A stretch of DNA of 64,000 nucleotides. Source: Kitasatospora fiedleri. Its GTDB lineage: Bacteria; Actinomycetota; Actinomycetes; Streptomycetales; Streptomycetaceae. Position 1 is the first letter of the stretch, and every line of letters starts with the position of its first letter. Below are positions 17,741 through 26,996 of the stretch, in pieces. Both the position numbers and the translations under genes were made by a program. The DNA lies in assembly GCF_948472415.1 (NCBI RefSeq), contig NZ_OX419519.1, positions 310,001 through 374,000 of the forward strand, read 5' to 3'. The notes under the pieces were generated by a model. The model was given only the letters and a program-made list of their open reading frames with translations, was not told the origin of the DNA and did no database searches.

Positions 17741-18053
17741 GATCGCTCGATCTCGAGCGGGTCGTTCAAGCATTTCACTGTCCTTGCTTGGATCGGCCCT
17801 TCGTCGTGGTCGGTGTTGGCCCACCGGCCACGACAACATCACCGGTACAGTGAGTTGCGGCCTTGGTACGCAACGCTACCCCCGCACCTCCAGCGAACCA
17901 CGCGGAAAAGCCCCCCGTGCAAACGCGGGCAAAAGCCGGGCGGGAATGTCGCTTTTGTCCGCGACCCTTTCGGCAACGGCCGAGGCCGCACCACCGGACC
18001 CGGACCCCACCTGCCCCGCATCGGCGGGATGTCGGCGGTGGCGGTGGCAGTGG

Positions 18054-18745
18054 TCAGCCGACGAGGTGGGCGTAGGCGACGGTGTTGTCCTGGTAGCCGC
18101 CGTGGGCGCGGTCGAAGGTGCCGCCGCAGGTGATCAGGCGGAGTTCGGGCGGGCGGCGGGCGCGTACACCTCGTCGGGGACGTTGGTCTTGGGGTAGTTG
18201 GTGACGCGGTCGACGGTGAAGGTCGCGGTGGTGCGGTCGGCGCGGTCGACGGTGAGGGTGGCACCGGGGGTGAGGCGGGAGAGGGGGTGGAAGACGGCGG
18301 GGCCGGTGGGGTGTCGACGTGGCCGGTGACGATGGCGGTGCCCGTCTCGCCGGGGCTGGTGCCGGCCGCGTACCAGCCTGCGGTGGCGCCCTGGTCGAGG
18401 GGCGGGGGTTGCAGGGTGCCATCCGGGCCGAGCGTGAGCGGGATCAGGGCGGTGTCGATGTCCAGCGAGGGGACGCGCAGGCGGATCGGGTCGGCCCTCG
18501 GCATCCCGGCGCGCCGGCGGTGGCGGGGTCGTCCGGGGCCGGGGTGGTGGCGGCCGGTGCGGGCGGGGTGGCGCGGGGGTCCCGGTGGTGGCGAGCACGG
18601 TGGCGGTGCCGGCGAGTCCGATCGCGGCGGCCACCAAGGCGGCGGCGAGGCCGTTGCCCCGGGCGCCTCCGGGTCCGCGCCGGTCGCCGTCGGGTGTGCC
18701 GGCTGCTGTGCTGCCCACTTCGTTCACCGCTCTCCTCGTCGCCAC
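18054..18745 (-). pseudogene. Class F sortase, three frameshifts as assembled
   Basis: A transpeptidase anchored by an N-terminal helix (GLAAALVAAAIGLAGTATVLA). Pieces in three frames assemble into one sortase: RADPIRLRVPSLDIDTALIP, then GWYAAGTSPGETGTAIVTGH with the catalytic His in TGHVDT, then RLTPGATLTVDRADRTTATF, and finally RLITCGGTFDRAHGGYQDNT with the catalytic Cys in TCGG, ending VAYAHLVG. Each junction (near 18490, 18300 and 18150) is cured by one base in a G/C run. Located just downstream of an Excalibur surface protein on the same strand, a likely operon partner. Confidence 0.75.
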
Positions 18746-18823
18746 CGCTCCAGACCGTCCAGGGCCGCGGGATGCGGCCCTGGACGGCGGGACCGGCGGA
18801 ACCGGGCCGTGGGGAGCCGGGGG

Positions 18824-19374
18824 TCAGTGCCGGCCGGTACGGGTGCGGCGGCGGACCACCACGGCACCGCCGCCGGCCGCGAGGGCCAGGGCACCGAGGA
18901 CCGCGGCGGCCTGGGTGTGGTCGGACGGCCCGTAGCCGGCCGCAACCGCGCCGCGCGGCACCGCGGCGGAGGCGGAGGCACTCGGCGAGGCGGAGGCCGA
19001 GGCGACGCTCGAAGCGGGGGCCGAAACGGGGCCGAAGCGGAAGTCGCGGCGGAGGCCGAGGCGGTGGTGCCGGCCGCCGTGGACGCGCTCGCCGAAGCGG
19101 AGGGCGCGGCGCTCGCGGAGGCCGCGGCGCCGGAGGTGGTGCCGGCCGGCAGGTCCTCGCACGCGATGCCGTCGTTGTCGGTGTCGAGGTGGTTCGGGTC
19201 GGAGGTGTCCGCGTCCAGCACCGCCTGCGCCTGCGGCTGCGTCGTGAAGTCCGAGCAGTTCAGGTCCGCCGTGGGGGTCAGGGCTTGGGCGGAGGTCGCC
19301 GAGGCGACCGGCACGAGGACGGCCGCACCCAGGGCGGCAGCAGCGAGAACGGCGTGAACACGCATGGCCATCAC
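18824..19374 (-). pseudogene. Secreted Excalibur calcium-binding domain protein, frameshifted as assembled
   Basis: N-terminal signal peptide ([20 protein letters not shown]), then an Excalibur motif with the Ca-binding loop [15 protein letters not shown], then a long Ala/Ser-rich linker. The frame slips near 19035; adding one base continues the Ala/Ser linker into a C-terminal hydrophobic segment ([19 protein letters not shown]) and a basic tail RRRTRTGRH, a membrane/cell-wall anchor layout. Restored length is 183 aa. Probably a surface protein; the sortase gene follows 78 nt downstream. Confidence 0.7.
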
Positions 19375-19724
19375 GTTCCTTCACAACGAGTACGGGGACT
19401 GCCACCCATCGTGTCCACGACTGGTCGACGCGCCACCGGAACGGGCCGCTCCCACCCGCCGAGCGGCGGCCGTCCCCCTCCCGTCGCCGCCGTACCGGCG
19501 GGGCGTCGCGCCGCAGCAGGGGCCCTGACGCCGTTAGCCCGATCGGGAGCCGCCGCACACTGCGGACGGGTCCGGCACCGGTGGGTTCGCGGACCGGGGG
19601 TCGAATCCGGGGTGCGAGGATCGGGCCGTGCGCGCCGGTGGCGGGTGGGCACCCGGGCGTTCAGGGGGCTGGGGGCTGGCAGAAGTGCTGGGGATGTTCG
19701 CCGGAGGCACGCACGGCACGGTTG

Positions 19725-19928
19725 GTGGTCGCGGACGACGGTGAAGCCCCGCCGGAGTTGACCGTGGAGCCCTGGGCGGACACCTTCCTGGTGGTGCACC
19801 GGCGGGATTCGGTCGCGGTGCGGGCCAACGGCCACTGCTTCCGCCTCGCCGCCACGGCGGGCCGTCCGATCGGCGCGGCCGACCGGGGGTGCCCGGTTGG
19901 GGAGGCGGATTCCCAAGGGCGTCCCTGA
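19725..19928 (+). CDS. Hypothetical protein fragment
   Basis: An open frame with strong coding bias (nearly every third base G or C): ELTVEPWADTFLVVHRRDSV and AVRANGHCFRLAATAGRPIG. I recognise no family. The start is uncertain (GTG 19725 or TTG 19722, GGAGG rather far upstream), and it may be the end of a longer frameshifted gene. The rest of 19375-20120 contains no other convincing gene. Confidence 0.3.
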   Translation: MVADDGEAPPELTVEPWADTFLVVHRRDSVAVRANGHCFRLAATAGRPIGAADRGCPVGEADSQGRP

Positions 19929-20120
19929 GCGGCGACGACGCGTGCCGCTGCCGACAGCCGCCGCGCGATGCGTCGCCGTACCGGCGGTGGCGTCCGGTGC
20001 CCCGGGCCCCCTCCGGTAGGGCGGCGAGCCACGCTCCGGGGGGTGGGCCCGGGGCGTTCCGGTTTCTCGCGCGGAGGCCGAGGTCCCCGTGGGGGTCTTC
20101 GGTGGCTCGGCCGGGCGGGG

Positions 20121-21104
20121 TCAGGGCGGCGGGCCGACCGGGGCGAGGAGGGTGTGCAGGGGGCGGTTGTGGCGGTGCAGCCAGGCGCGGTAGGCGGGGT
20201 TGGCGCCGGCCAGGGCGAGGTAGGCGTGGCAGAGGTCGACCCAGAGGCCGTCGAGGGCGGGGCCGCCGACGGTGTCGGGGCGCCAGGTGAGCAGGAGGCG
20301 GACGGCGAGCGGGTCGCCGTGGACGGGGCGCAGGACGGTGCCGGGGCCGGGTGGCGAGGTGGGTTGGCAGGGGCGGACGGCTTCGCCGGAGGCGACGAGT
20401 TCGGCGGCGGTGGCGTTGTCGCGGACCTGGACGACGCGCGGATCGAGTCCGGCTTCGGCGAAGACCCGGCGGAGGGCGGCGTACTCGTGGTCGGCGGTGG
20501 GGTCGACCATCCAGGTGTCGTGGGCGAGGTCGGCGAGGCTGACGACCGGTCGGCCGGCGGCGGGGTGGGTCTCGGCGAGGGCGACGAACTGGGGTTCGCG
20601 GGCGACCAGCACCCGCTGTTCGGTGCCGGCCGGCACGTGCAGCGGGAAGCCCTCGCTCTCGTGGACGAAGGCGGTGTCGAGCTGTTCGGCGGCGACCAGG
20701 TGGAGCAGGGCGATCGCCGAGATGTCGATGTGGATGGTGGTGTCGGTCTCCGGGAGCCGGTCGTGGATGCGGCGCAGCCAGGCGGCGACCGCGCGGCTGC
20801 CGACGCTGCCGATCCGCAGTCGGCGGCGGCCCGGTCCGGCGGCCTCGGCGCGGGCGGCGGCGAGGAGGGCGTCCATCTCGGTGATCACGGGGCGGGCGCG
20901 GGAGAGCACCGAGTGGCCGAGGGCGGTGGGGCGGCTGCCGGTCTGTCCGCGGGTGAACAGCCGTCCGCCGATGGTGCGTTCGATGCGGTGCAGTTGGGTG
21001 GTCAGCGACGGCTGGGTCATGCCGAGTCGACGGGCGGCCTTCCGGACGCTGCCGGTGTCCGCGATCGCGCACAGCACCCGCAGGTGTCGGACGTCGAGCT
21101 CCAT
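20121..21104 (-). CDS. snpR: LysR-type regulator of the adjacent protease
   Basis: 327 aa. N-terminal winged HTH: DVRHLRVLCAIADTGSVRKA, RRLGMTQPSLTTQLHRIERT, with the typical GGRLF wing start. The effector-binding domain follows from about residue 90. It is divergently transcribed from the snapalysin gene, exactly the arrangement of snpR/snpA (mprR/prt) in Streptomyces, where the LysR protein activates protease expression. ATG at 21104 directly follows an in-frame GTG. The 220-bp gap between the genes should carry the T-N11-A operator. Confidence 0.85.
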   Translation of the reverse strand: MELDVRHLRVLCAIADTGSVRKAARRLGMTQPSLTTQLHRIERTIGGRLFTRGQTGSRPTALGHSVLSRARPVITEMDALLAAARAEAAGPGRRRLRIGSVGSRAVAAWLRRIHDRLPETDTTIHIDISAIALLHLVAAEQLDTAFVHESEGFPLHVPAGTEQRVLVAREPQFVALAETHPAAGRPVVSLADLAHDTWMVDPTADHEYAALRRVFAEAGLDPRVVQVRDNATAAELVASGEAVRPCQPTSPPGPGTVLRPVHGDPLAVRLLLTWRPDTVGGPALDGLWVDLCHAYLALAGANPAYRAWLHRHNRPLHTLLAPVGPPP

Positions 21105-21325
21105 CACGGGAGCATAGCCAGACGCCCCTCATCTGCCAAGAGCATGTCAAGAGTCGACCACGGTCCGTCAAACCGCTGACCGAGCCAGGGTATTGACCGG
21201 TGCTATCGCCGGTTGCCATCTCCGCGCCCCGCCCGCCCTGCCCCAAGCTCGGTGCAACAACCCGTCACCGCGTCCCGGACGGCCTCCCCACGGCCCCGGG
21301 GCCCGCGAAAAAATGGAGTCCCCAC

Positions 21326-21969
21326 ATGAACCGCTCCATGACCGTGCTCGCCGCCGCCCTCGGGCTGGTCCTCGCGGTCGGCACCGCCACCGTGCCCGCC
21401 GCCGCGGTCACCGCCCCCGGCGCCCCCACCGCCCAGGGCTACACCCCGTCCGCGGGCATCGCCGCCAACTCCGCCGAGGAGGCGGGCAACAAGGCGTTCT
21501 ACGAGGCGGTGATGAAGTCGGCCCGCGCCAAGCAGGCCGCCAACCCCTACCTGCTGACCGTGGCCGTCACCTACGACGCCAGCCAGGCCCCGACCTTCCG
21601 CAGCGTCATCTCGCAGAGCGCGCAGATCTGGAACTCCTCGTCAGCAACGTCCAGCTCCGCTCGGGCACCAACGCCGACTTCCGCTACTACGAGGGCAACG
21701 ACTCCCGCGGCTCCTACGCCTCCACCGACGGCCACGGCCGCGGCTACGTCTTCCTCGACTACGCGCAGAACCGGCAGTACAGCTCGCTGCGCGTCACCGC
21801 CCACGAGACCGGCCACGTGCTCGGCCTGCCCGACCACTACTCCGGCCCGTGCAGCGAGCTGATGTCCGGCGGCGGCCCCGGCACCTCGTGCACCAACCCG
21901 TACCCGAACACCACCGAGCGGAACCGGGTCAACAGCCTCTGGGTGAACGGCCTCGCGACCGTCGGCTGA
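21326..21969 (+). pseudogene. snpA: Snapalysin, M7 small neutral metalloprotease, frameshifted as assembled
   Basis: Secreted zinc protease. Signal peptide [20 protein letters not shown], propeptide, then the mature domain with the family zinc motif [11 protein letters not shown] (HExxHxxGxxD, third ligand Asp) and [20 protein letters not shown]. The frame breaks near 21640: one G restores [20 protein letters not shown]. Restored length is 214 aa, normal for the family. ATG at 21326, with GGAG upstream. Degrades extracellular protein; regulated by the divergent snpR. Confidence 0.85.
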
Positions 21970-22059
21970 CCCCGCCCGCCCGCCTGTCCGTCCGCCCGTA
22001 CCGGACCCCCGTCGGCCGCCCCGGCCGGCGGGGGTCCCGCGGCGCCGTACCGCTCCCGC

Positions 22060-22488
22060 TCAGCCGCCGAGCGCCGTCCCGAGCGCGCAGGCGAACACGG
22101 CCGTCACCCACGTCCACAGCACCGACAGCGTCGCGTGGGCGGCGGTCCGCAGCCGGTCGCCGCGCCACAGCTTCGGGGAGAACACCGCGAACTCGAAGAT
22201 CCAGCGGGTGCCCCAGAAGAGGGTCTGCGCGGCCAGCAGCGCGGTGCCGAGCCGGCCGCCGGCGAGCAGGTCCCGGGTGAGCAGCAGCGGCAGCAGGCCG
22301 AGCAGGACGCAGGTCAGGGCGATGAAGAAGAGGTGCACGTAGGAGACCTGGCGGGTCAGCAGGGTGGTTCCGGCCAGGTCGGCGGGCCAGCCGATGAGCC
22401 GCGGCAGGACGAGGTGGAGCGCGCCCATCGCGATCAGGGCCGCGCCCACCAGGCGTAGTTGGCCGTCCAGGGTGAGCAGGTGGGTCAC
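22060..22488 (-). CDS. Four-helix integral membrane protein
   Basis: 142 aa with four hydrophobic segments (LVGAALIAMGALHLVLPRLI; YVHLFFIALTCVLLGLLPLL; a third around GTALLAAQTLFWG; LSVLWTWVTAVFACALGTAL). No family recognised with confidence. The GTG at 22488 overlaps the stop of the methyltransferase gene (GTGA), so it is the last gene of a five-gene coupled operon. Confidence 0.65.
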   Translation of the reverse strand: MTHLLTLDGQLRLVGAALIAMGALHLVLPRLIGWPADLAGTTLLTRQVSYVHLFFIALTCVLLGLLPLLLTRDLLAGGRLGTALLAAQTLFWGTRWIFEFAVFSPKLWRGDRLRTAAHATLSVLWTWVTAVFACALGTALGG

Positions 22489-23358
22489 GGTGTGCGGCGC
22501 TTTCCGGTCGGGGTGACGGTCGGGATGGTGGTCGGGGCGGTGGTCGGGGTGCTGGTCGGGATGACGGCGGGGGTGAGGGAGAGGGCGGTGACGAGTCCGC
22601 CGATCCGCCGTTGCGCGACGGGGCGCAGACCCGCTGCGGCCGCGGCCCGGAGCCAGGTCCGGCGGGGGAAGAAGTGCCGGGCGCCGGGGCCGTAGACCGC
22701 GGTGTTGGCGGCGTCCCGCAGGTGCTCGACCAGGACGAGGCGGCCGTCGGGGCGCAGTACCCGGCGCGAACTCGGCGAAGAGCGCGTGCCGGTCGTCGGG
22801 TCGGCGCAGTTCGTGGGCGGCGAAGACGGCGAGGACGGTGTCCGCCGAACCGGTCGCCGCGGGCAGCCGGTCCGGCCGTCCGGGCAGGGTGCCCGGGACG
22901 GGCGGCACCCGGCGGCGGGCCCGGCGGATCGATCCCTCGGTCATCAGGGCCGGGTGGTAGAGGTCGACCACGGTCTGCGGGTGGCCCGGCCAGCGGGCCG
23001 CCACCGGCCGACTGGTCTCGTCGAGGCCGGAGGAGACCACCAGGTGTGCGCCCGGGCCGGTCGGCAGCAGTTCCTCCAGCCAGTCGAAGGTGCGCAGCTC
23101 CGAGCGGTCGTAGACCCACCAGGTGGCGGCCGTGCCGGTCGCCAGCAGGGCCGCGGCGGCGACCGCGCCCGCCCGGGCGACGGGGGCGACGGGCCCGGGC
23201 AGACGGTGCGCGAGGGCGAGGCCGACTGCCGCAGTGAGGCAACCCGCCGCGTACATCGGCCAGTTGTAGCGGACGACCTCCCGGACCCCGGAGAAAGCGG
23301 TTGGCTCTCCCGGGGCCGTGGCGGGCGGCTCTTCCGGGGCCGTGGCGGGCGGCTTCAC
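22485..23358 (-). pseudogene. Membrane-anchored SAM-dependent methyltransferase, frameshifted as assembled
   Basis: Two N-terminal helices (YAAGCLTAAVGLALAHRL; VARAGAVAAAALLATGTAAT) precede a class I methyltransferase domain: TGPGAHLVVSSGLDETS (motif I position), ADTVLAVFAAHELRRPDDRH (motif II). An inserted base near 22768 breaks the frame; removing it gives ALFAEFARVLRPDGRLVLVE (motif III), ending in Thr/Pro-rich sequence at 22485. Restored length 290 aa. The GTG start at 23358 overlaps the DUF2071 stop by four bases. Confidence 0.7.
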
Positions 23359-24137
23359 CGTTCGGCCCCGTTCTCGGCGCGGCGCTGGCCGGCGTGCCAG
23401 CCGTAGTCGAGGTCGGCGACGTGGAAGGCGTTGGCGAGTACGGGAGTCGTCCCGGCGAACGGGCCGTGCTCGAAGAAGGTGGGCGGGGTCGGCAGTTCGA
23501 CGGCGACCGGAGTCGGCTCCCAGTGGGTCCGGGTGGCCTTGACCACGATCATCGACCCGGTCTCCGGCTCGTGTTCGAAGGTGTAGGGCAGCGGGCCGGC
23601 GAACCGCCGGGCGTCCTTGGCGCAGGCGAACGGGCTGCCGGCCGGCAGGTCGGCGGGGGCGGAACCGAGGTCGGCCCGCACGTACAGGTCGGCCCGGCCG
23701 TCGCGGCTGACCACCCGGAACTCCAGGGTGTCGCCGACGACCCGGCTGCCGATCCGGGCCGGCCGGTAGTGGTAGCGCGTGAGCAGGTTGCCGCCGAGGG
23801 CCATGACCCGGCTGTCCGTGTCGCTGCGGAGGATCTTCAGCCCGCGCATGGCCCGTCCCCCGGGGGTGGGGAAGCGGGTGAAGATCCGGTACCCGGTCAG
23901 CACCCGGTCGGCGCCGAGCCGGGCGGGCAGGAAGGCGGGCCGCAGGCTCCGGGTGTCCACCAGGGCGGCCGCGACGAACCCGTGCTCGGTGCCGACCGGG
24001 TCGGTGTAGGTGTCGAGCGCGAGCCCCGGTGGCAGCAGCGGTTCCAGGACGTGCGGGGGCAGGGCGTAGGTCAGGACCAGCGAGTGCGCGAAGTGGGTCC
24101 GCATCGGGACGGGGTGGCGGCGCAGCAGGTGTTTCAT
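23355..24137 (-). CDS. DUF2071-like protein
   Basis: 260 aa. Typical opening of the DUF2071/acetoacetate decarboxylase-like fold: THFAHSLVLTYALPPHVLEP and LLPPGLALDTYTDPVGTEHG, followed by RIFTRFPTPGGRAMRGLKIL and LTRYHYRPARI. No enzymatic function is established for this family. Overlaps both neighbours by four bases in the operon. Confidence 0.7.
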   Translation of the reverse strand: MKHLLRRHPVPMRTHFAHSLVLTYALPPHVLEPLLPPGLALDTYTDPVGTEHGFVAAALVDTRSLRPAFLPARLGADRVLTGYRIFTRFPTPGGRAMRGLKILRSDTDSRVMALGGNLLTRYHYRPARIGSRVVGDTLEFRVVSRDGRADLYVRADLGSAPADLPAGSPFACAKDARRFAGPLPYTFEHEPETGSMIVVKATRTHWEPTPVAVELPTPPTFFEHGPFAGTTPVLANAFHVADLDYGWHAGQRRAENGAER

Positions 24138-25210
24138 CGGGTCTCGGCTCCGTCCGTCCCGGTTCCGTCCGGCCCGGTTCCGTCCGTCCCGGTTCCGTCC
24201 GGCCCGGTGCGGACGGCCCGCACCACGCCCCAGATCATCGACCGGTCCTCGGCGGCGAGTCCCGGCCCGCCGGGGCCCGGTTCGCGCAGGCTGCGGACCA
24301 CCGCGGTGCCGCCCGGCCGCACCGCGTGCTCGACGGCGGCGCGCAGCCGCCGGGCGAACTGCGGCCCGGGCCCGTCGACCACGTTGGAGAGCGTCACCGC
24401 GTCGTAGCTCCCGGCGGCGGACCGCTCCAGGTGCTCGACGACCTCGCCCCGCACCAGCCGCACCCGCCCGCCGCCGGCCGTGGCTGCGGCGGGTGCGAGG
24501 GCGGAGGCGGGAGCGGGTGCGGGTGCGGCTGCGCCTGGGCGTTCGCGGCCGAGCAGCAGCCGCCAGGCCCAGTCGTTGGCCGCGTTGGGGTGCCGGGCGA
24601 CGGTCCGGGCGATCCGCCGGAGCAGCACGGTGTCGAAGCCGCGCGGGAGCGCGCACCGGAAGCCCGGGCGCAGCGCGGCGGCGAGCGCCCCGGCGGGCCG
24701 CAGGGCGGCGGCGGCGAGCAGCCGCAGCCCGGGGCCGTCGAACTCGGCGGCCCACCGCTGCCGTTGCTCGCCGGGATCGTCGAGGCGCAGGAAATCGGCG
24801 ACGGACGCGGGCCGCCAGGCCGGCAGCAGGGCGGCGGCCGTGGCGCGGCCGAGGCCGGTCAGCCGTTCGGCCGTGCCGGTGAGCGCGGGTGCCCCGGCTT
24901 CCAGCCGGGACCGGGCGTAGGCGAGTTGGGCGGGGTTCAGGTCGATGGCGGTGACCTCGTACCCGGCCGCGGCGAGGGCGGCGGCGGTGTCCCCGGCGGA
25001 GGCGATGCAGAGCACCCGGGCACCGGGCGGCGGGAAGACCGCGAGTTCGACGGCCGGGTCCTCGTACATCCGGCCGAAGAGCACCCGGGGACGGCGGGCG
25101 GGCCCGGCGAACAGCCGACCCGCCTGCCACGGCGTACCGGCGGCGGCGGGGGCCGACGGGCGCGGTACGGCTCCGAGCCGCCCGACGGCGGCGGAGACCG
25201 AGGCGGTCAC
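24134..25210 (-). CDS. DUF3419-like (BtaA-type) SAM-dependent transferase
   Basis: 358 aa. LFGRMYEDPAVELAVFPPPG and ARVLCIASAGDTAAALAAAG with AIDLNPAQLAYARSRLEAGA are the signature of DUF3419 proteins, which include BtaA (transfers 3-amino-3-carboxypropyl from SAM to diacylglycerol in betaine-lipid synthesis). A second Rossmann-like part follows (SYDAVTLSNVVDGPG; HAVRPGGTAVVRSLR). The C-terminus consists of Gly-Thr-Asp-Gly/Gly-Pro repeats encoded by a 15-bp DNA repeat. GTG at 25210 overlaps the DoxX stop. A role in an unusual polar lipid is plausible but inferred. Confidence 0.65.
   Translation of the reverse strand: MTASVSAAVGRLGAVPRPSAPAAAGTPWQAGRLFAGPARRPRVLFGRMYEDPAVELAVFPPPGARVLCIASAGDTAAALAAAGYEVTAIDLNPAQLAYARSRLEAGAPALTGTAERLTGLGRATAAALLPAWRPASVADFLRLDDPGEQRQRWAAEFDGPGLRLLAAAALRPAGALAAALRPGFRCALPRGFDTVLLRRIARTVARHPNAANDWAWRLLLGRERPGAAAPAPAPASALAPAAATAGGGRVRLVRGEVVEHLERSAAGSYDAVTLSNVVDGPGPQFARRLRAAVEHAVRPGGTAVVRSLREPGPGGPGLAAEDRSMIWGVVRAVRTGPDGTGTDGTGPDGTGTDGAETR
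24148..24210. repeat. 15-bp direct repeats in the 3' end of the DUF3419 gene
   Basis: CCGTCCGTCCCGGTT and CCGTCCGGCCCGGTT alternate four times, encoding the Gly-Thr-Asp/Gly-Pro-Asp tail on the minus strand. Looks like slippage-driven expansion. Confidence 0.75.
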
Positions 25211-25614
25211 CACGCCCGGGCCCCCTGCCGCTCCACGCCCACCGGACGCCGGGCCGCGACGAGCCAGATCAGCGCGAGGAAGCAGAGGTCCTGGACGACC
25301 AGCCGCCCGGGCTCCGGGATGTGGTCGGCGCCGAAGAGCAGTCCGCCGGTGTTGAAGCCGACCACCAGGAGCGTCTGCACGACTGCGGCGGCGTACGGGC
25401 GGCGGCCCAGCAGCACCCACGTTCCGAGTGCGACCTCGGCGAGGCCGAGGACGACCAGGAGCGGGGTGACCGCGCCGGTCGGCAGCAGGGGCAGCCCTTC
25501 GACGATGGCCCGTTGGTCGGCCCGCCCGGGGAGGACCTTGCACCAGAAGCCCTCGTACCACCACATCGATGCGACCGCGACGGCCGGCCACCGGGTCCTT
25601 CCGAGGTCTGCCAC
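25207..25614 (-). CDS. DoxX-like membrane protein
   Basis: 135 aa with four predicted helices (AVAVASMWWYEGFWCKVLPG; VTPLLVVLGLAEVALGTWVL; YAAAVVQTLLVVGFNTGGLL; LVVQDLCFLALIWLVAARRP), the DoxX/DoxD-like layout. First gene of the coupled set DoxX - DUF3419 - DUF2071 - methyltransferase - membrane protein. GTG at 25614 after GGGGGAGGGGGA. A palindrome lies about 100 nt upstream. Confidence 0.65.
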   Translation of the reverse strand: MADLGRTRWPAVAVASMWWYEGFWCKVLPGRADQRAIVEGLPLLPTGAVTPLLVVLGLAEVALGTWVLLGRRPYAAAVVQTLLVVGFNTGGLLFGADHIPEPGRLVVQDLCFLALIWLVAARRPVGVERQGARAW

Positions 25615-25712
25615 GATCCCCCTCCCCCTCCCCCGGCCGTCCGCGCGCAGGGCACGGCGGCGCCGGCCCGGACTGGTGTCCGGACCTCGTGGCGCCGATC
25701 ATGCCGCACATT

Positions 25713-25726
25713 TTGAACGTGTTCAA
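25713..25726. promoter_or_regulatory. TTGAAC-GT-GTTCAA palindrome
   Basis: Two perfect 6-bp half-sites separated by two bases, in an AT-rich pocket directly upstream of the DoxX operon and 11 nt after the end of the FUSC gene. This is a typical size for a TetR-, MarR- or PadR-family operator. It may also overlap a -35 (TTGAAC) on the minus strand. Confidence 0.5.
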
Positions 25727-25736
25727 CTTGTTGGGG

Positions 25737-26996
25737 CTAGGACCTTTCGGAGTGCTCCGGGCTCTCCCGGCGCGGGGCCGCGAGGCGGAGCGGCTGGGGG
25801 TGCAGGGCGGCCGGGTGGGGGCCGTGGCGGGGGTCGAGTTCGTGGAGGATCTGCTGGGTCTCGTCCATGATCGAGCCGTGCAGGGACCAGACGGCGGGGC
25901 CGTGGTCGGTGCGGCAGAGCGTCTCGGCGGCGGCGGCGTGGCGGTCGTGGCCCCGTTCCAGGGCGGCCGTCAGGTCGTCGGTGTGCGCGGCCTCGCGGAC
26001 GCGGTCGCGCTGGATGCGGGCGAGGACGTCGAGCGCGTCGCCGACGGCCTCCAGGACGTCGCCGATCGGCCGGACCCGTTCGCGCGCGTCGCTGAGCGCT
26101 TCGGCCCCGCGCGGGAACTGGCGCTCGCCGCGGGCCAGGTCGTCCAGGCCGCGGAGCACCGATCCGAGCTGGTCGCAGACGTGGCCGAGGCAGGTCAGGC
26201 CCTCGCCCAGCGGGCCGAGTGCGACCGCCGGGTCGGTGCCCTGCCGCAGCCGACGGGGGTTGAGGCGGATGCCCTCCTCGGCCTGGACGGCCGCCTGCCG
26301 GGCCCGGTCGAGTTCGCGGGCGGCCGTCTCCACCCGGCGCAGCCAGCCGTCGGAGGTCCGTTCGTCCCAGCCCTCGCGCAGTCCGCGGGCGGTGTCGTGG
26401 GCGATGTCGGCGAGGCGGTGGGCGACCCGGGCGGAGCGGTCCGCGGCGTGGCCGACGTAGGTGGGGGGCGCCGCGACCAGGTTGACCAGGACGCCGGAGG
26501 CGACGCCGACCAGGGTGTCCCAGATCCGGACGGGGGCGTACGGCGCGCCGGTGCTGAGCACGAGCAGGACGGTGACCGGCACCTCGGTGGCCTGCTCGCC
26601 CAGGCGCAGCAGCTTCCCCAGGCCCAGGCAGACGCCGACGGCGAGGCCGATGGTGGCGAAGTTCGCCCCGGCCAGGCGCAGCAGGCCGAGGGCGGCCAGG
26701 GCCCCGAGCATGACGCCGCCGAACTGCCGCAGGCCCTGCGCGAGCGTCCGGAACACCGTGAGCTGGACGGTCAGCAGCGCCGCCAGGGGCGCCAGGACGG
26801 GCTGCTCGTCCTCGCCCAGCAGCACGACCGCGACCTCCCAGGCCAGTGCGCAGGCCACCGCCACCCGGGCGGTCCGCACCACCCCCTCGCGGTGCGCCCG
26901 GACGGCCCGCCCGGGGTGGCGCAGCGCGTCCCGGACGGCCCGCCACCCGTCCGCCGCCTTCCCGCGCCACGCCGCCGCCGGGCCGGGGGCGGTCAC
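25737..26996 (-). CDS. FUSC-family membrane protein
   Basis: 419 aa. The N-terminal half holds several hydrophobic segments (TARVAVACALAWEVAVVLLG; LAPLAALLTVQLTVF; GGVMLGALAALGLLRLAGAN; DTLVGVASGVLVNLVAAPPT), and the C-terminal half is a long soluble helical region (ARGLREGWDERTSDGWLRRV). This is the fusaric-acid-resistance/aromatic-acid exporter-like arrangement. GTG at 26996 overlaps the MscL stop (GTGA), so expression is coupled to the mechanosensitive channel. Confidence 0.75.
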   Translation of the reverse strand: MTAPGPAAAWRGKAADGWRAVRDALRHPGRAVRAHREGVVRTARVAVACALAWEVAVVLLGEDEQPVLAPLAALLTVQLTVFRTLAQGLRQFGGVMLGALAALGLLRLAGANFATIGLAVGVCLGLGKLLRLGEQATEVPVTVLLVLSTGAPYAPVRIWDTLVGVASGVLVNLVAAPPTYVGHAADRSARVAHRLADIAHDTARGLREGWDERTSDGWLRRVETAARELDRARQAAVQAEEGIRLNPRRLRQGTDPAVALGPLGEGLTCLGHVCDQLGSVLRGLDDLARGERQFPRGAEALSDARERVRPIGDVLEAVGDALDVLARIQRDRVREAAHTDDLTAALERGHDRHAAAAETLCRTDHGPAVWSLHGSIMDETQQILHELDPRHGPHPAALHPQPLRLAAPRRESPEHSERS

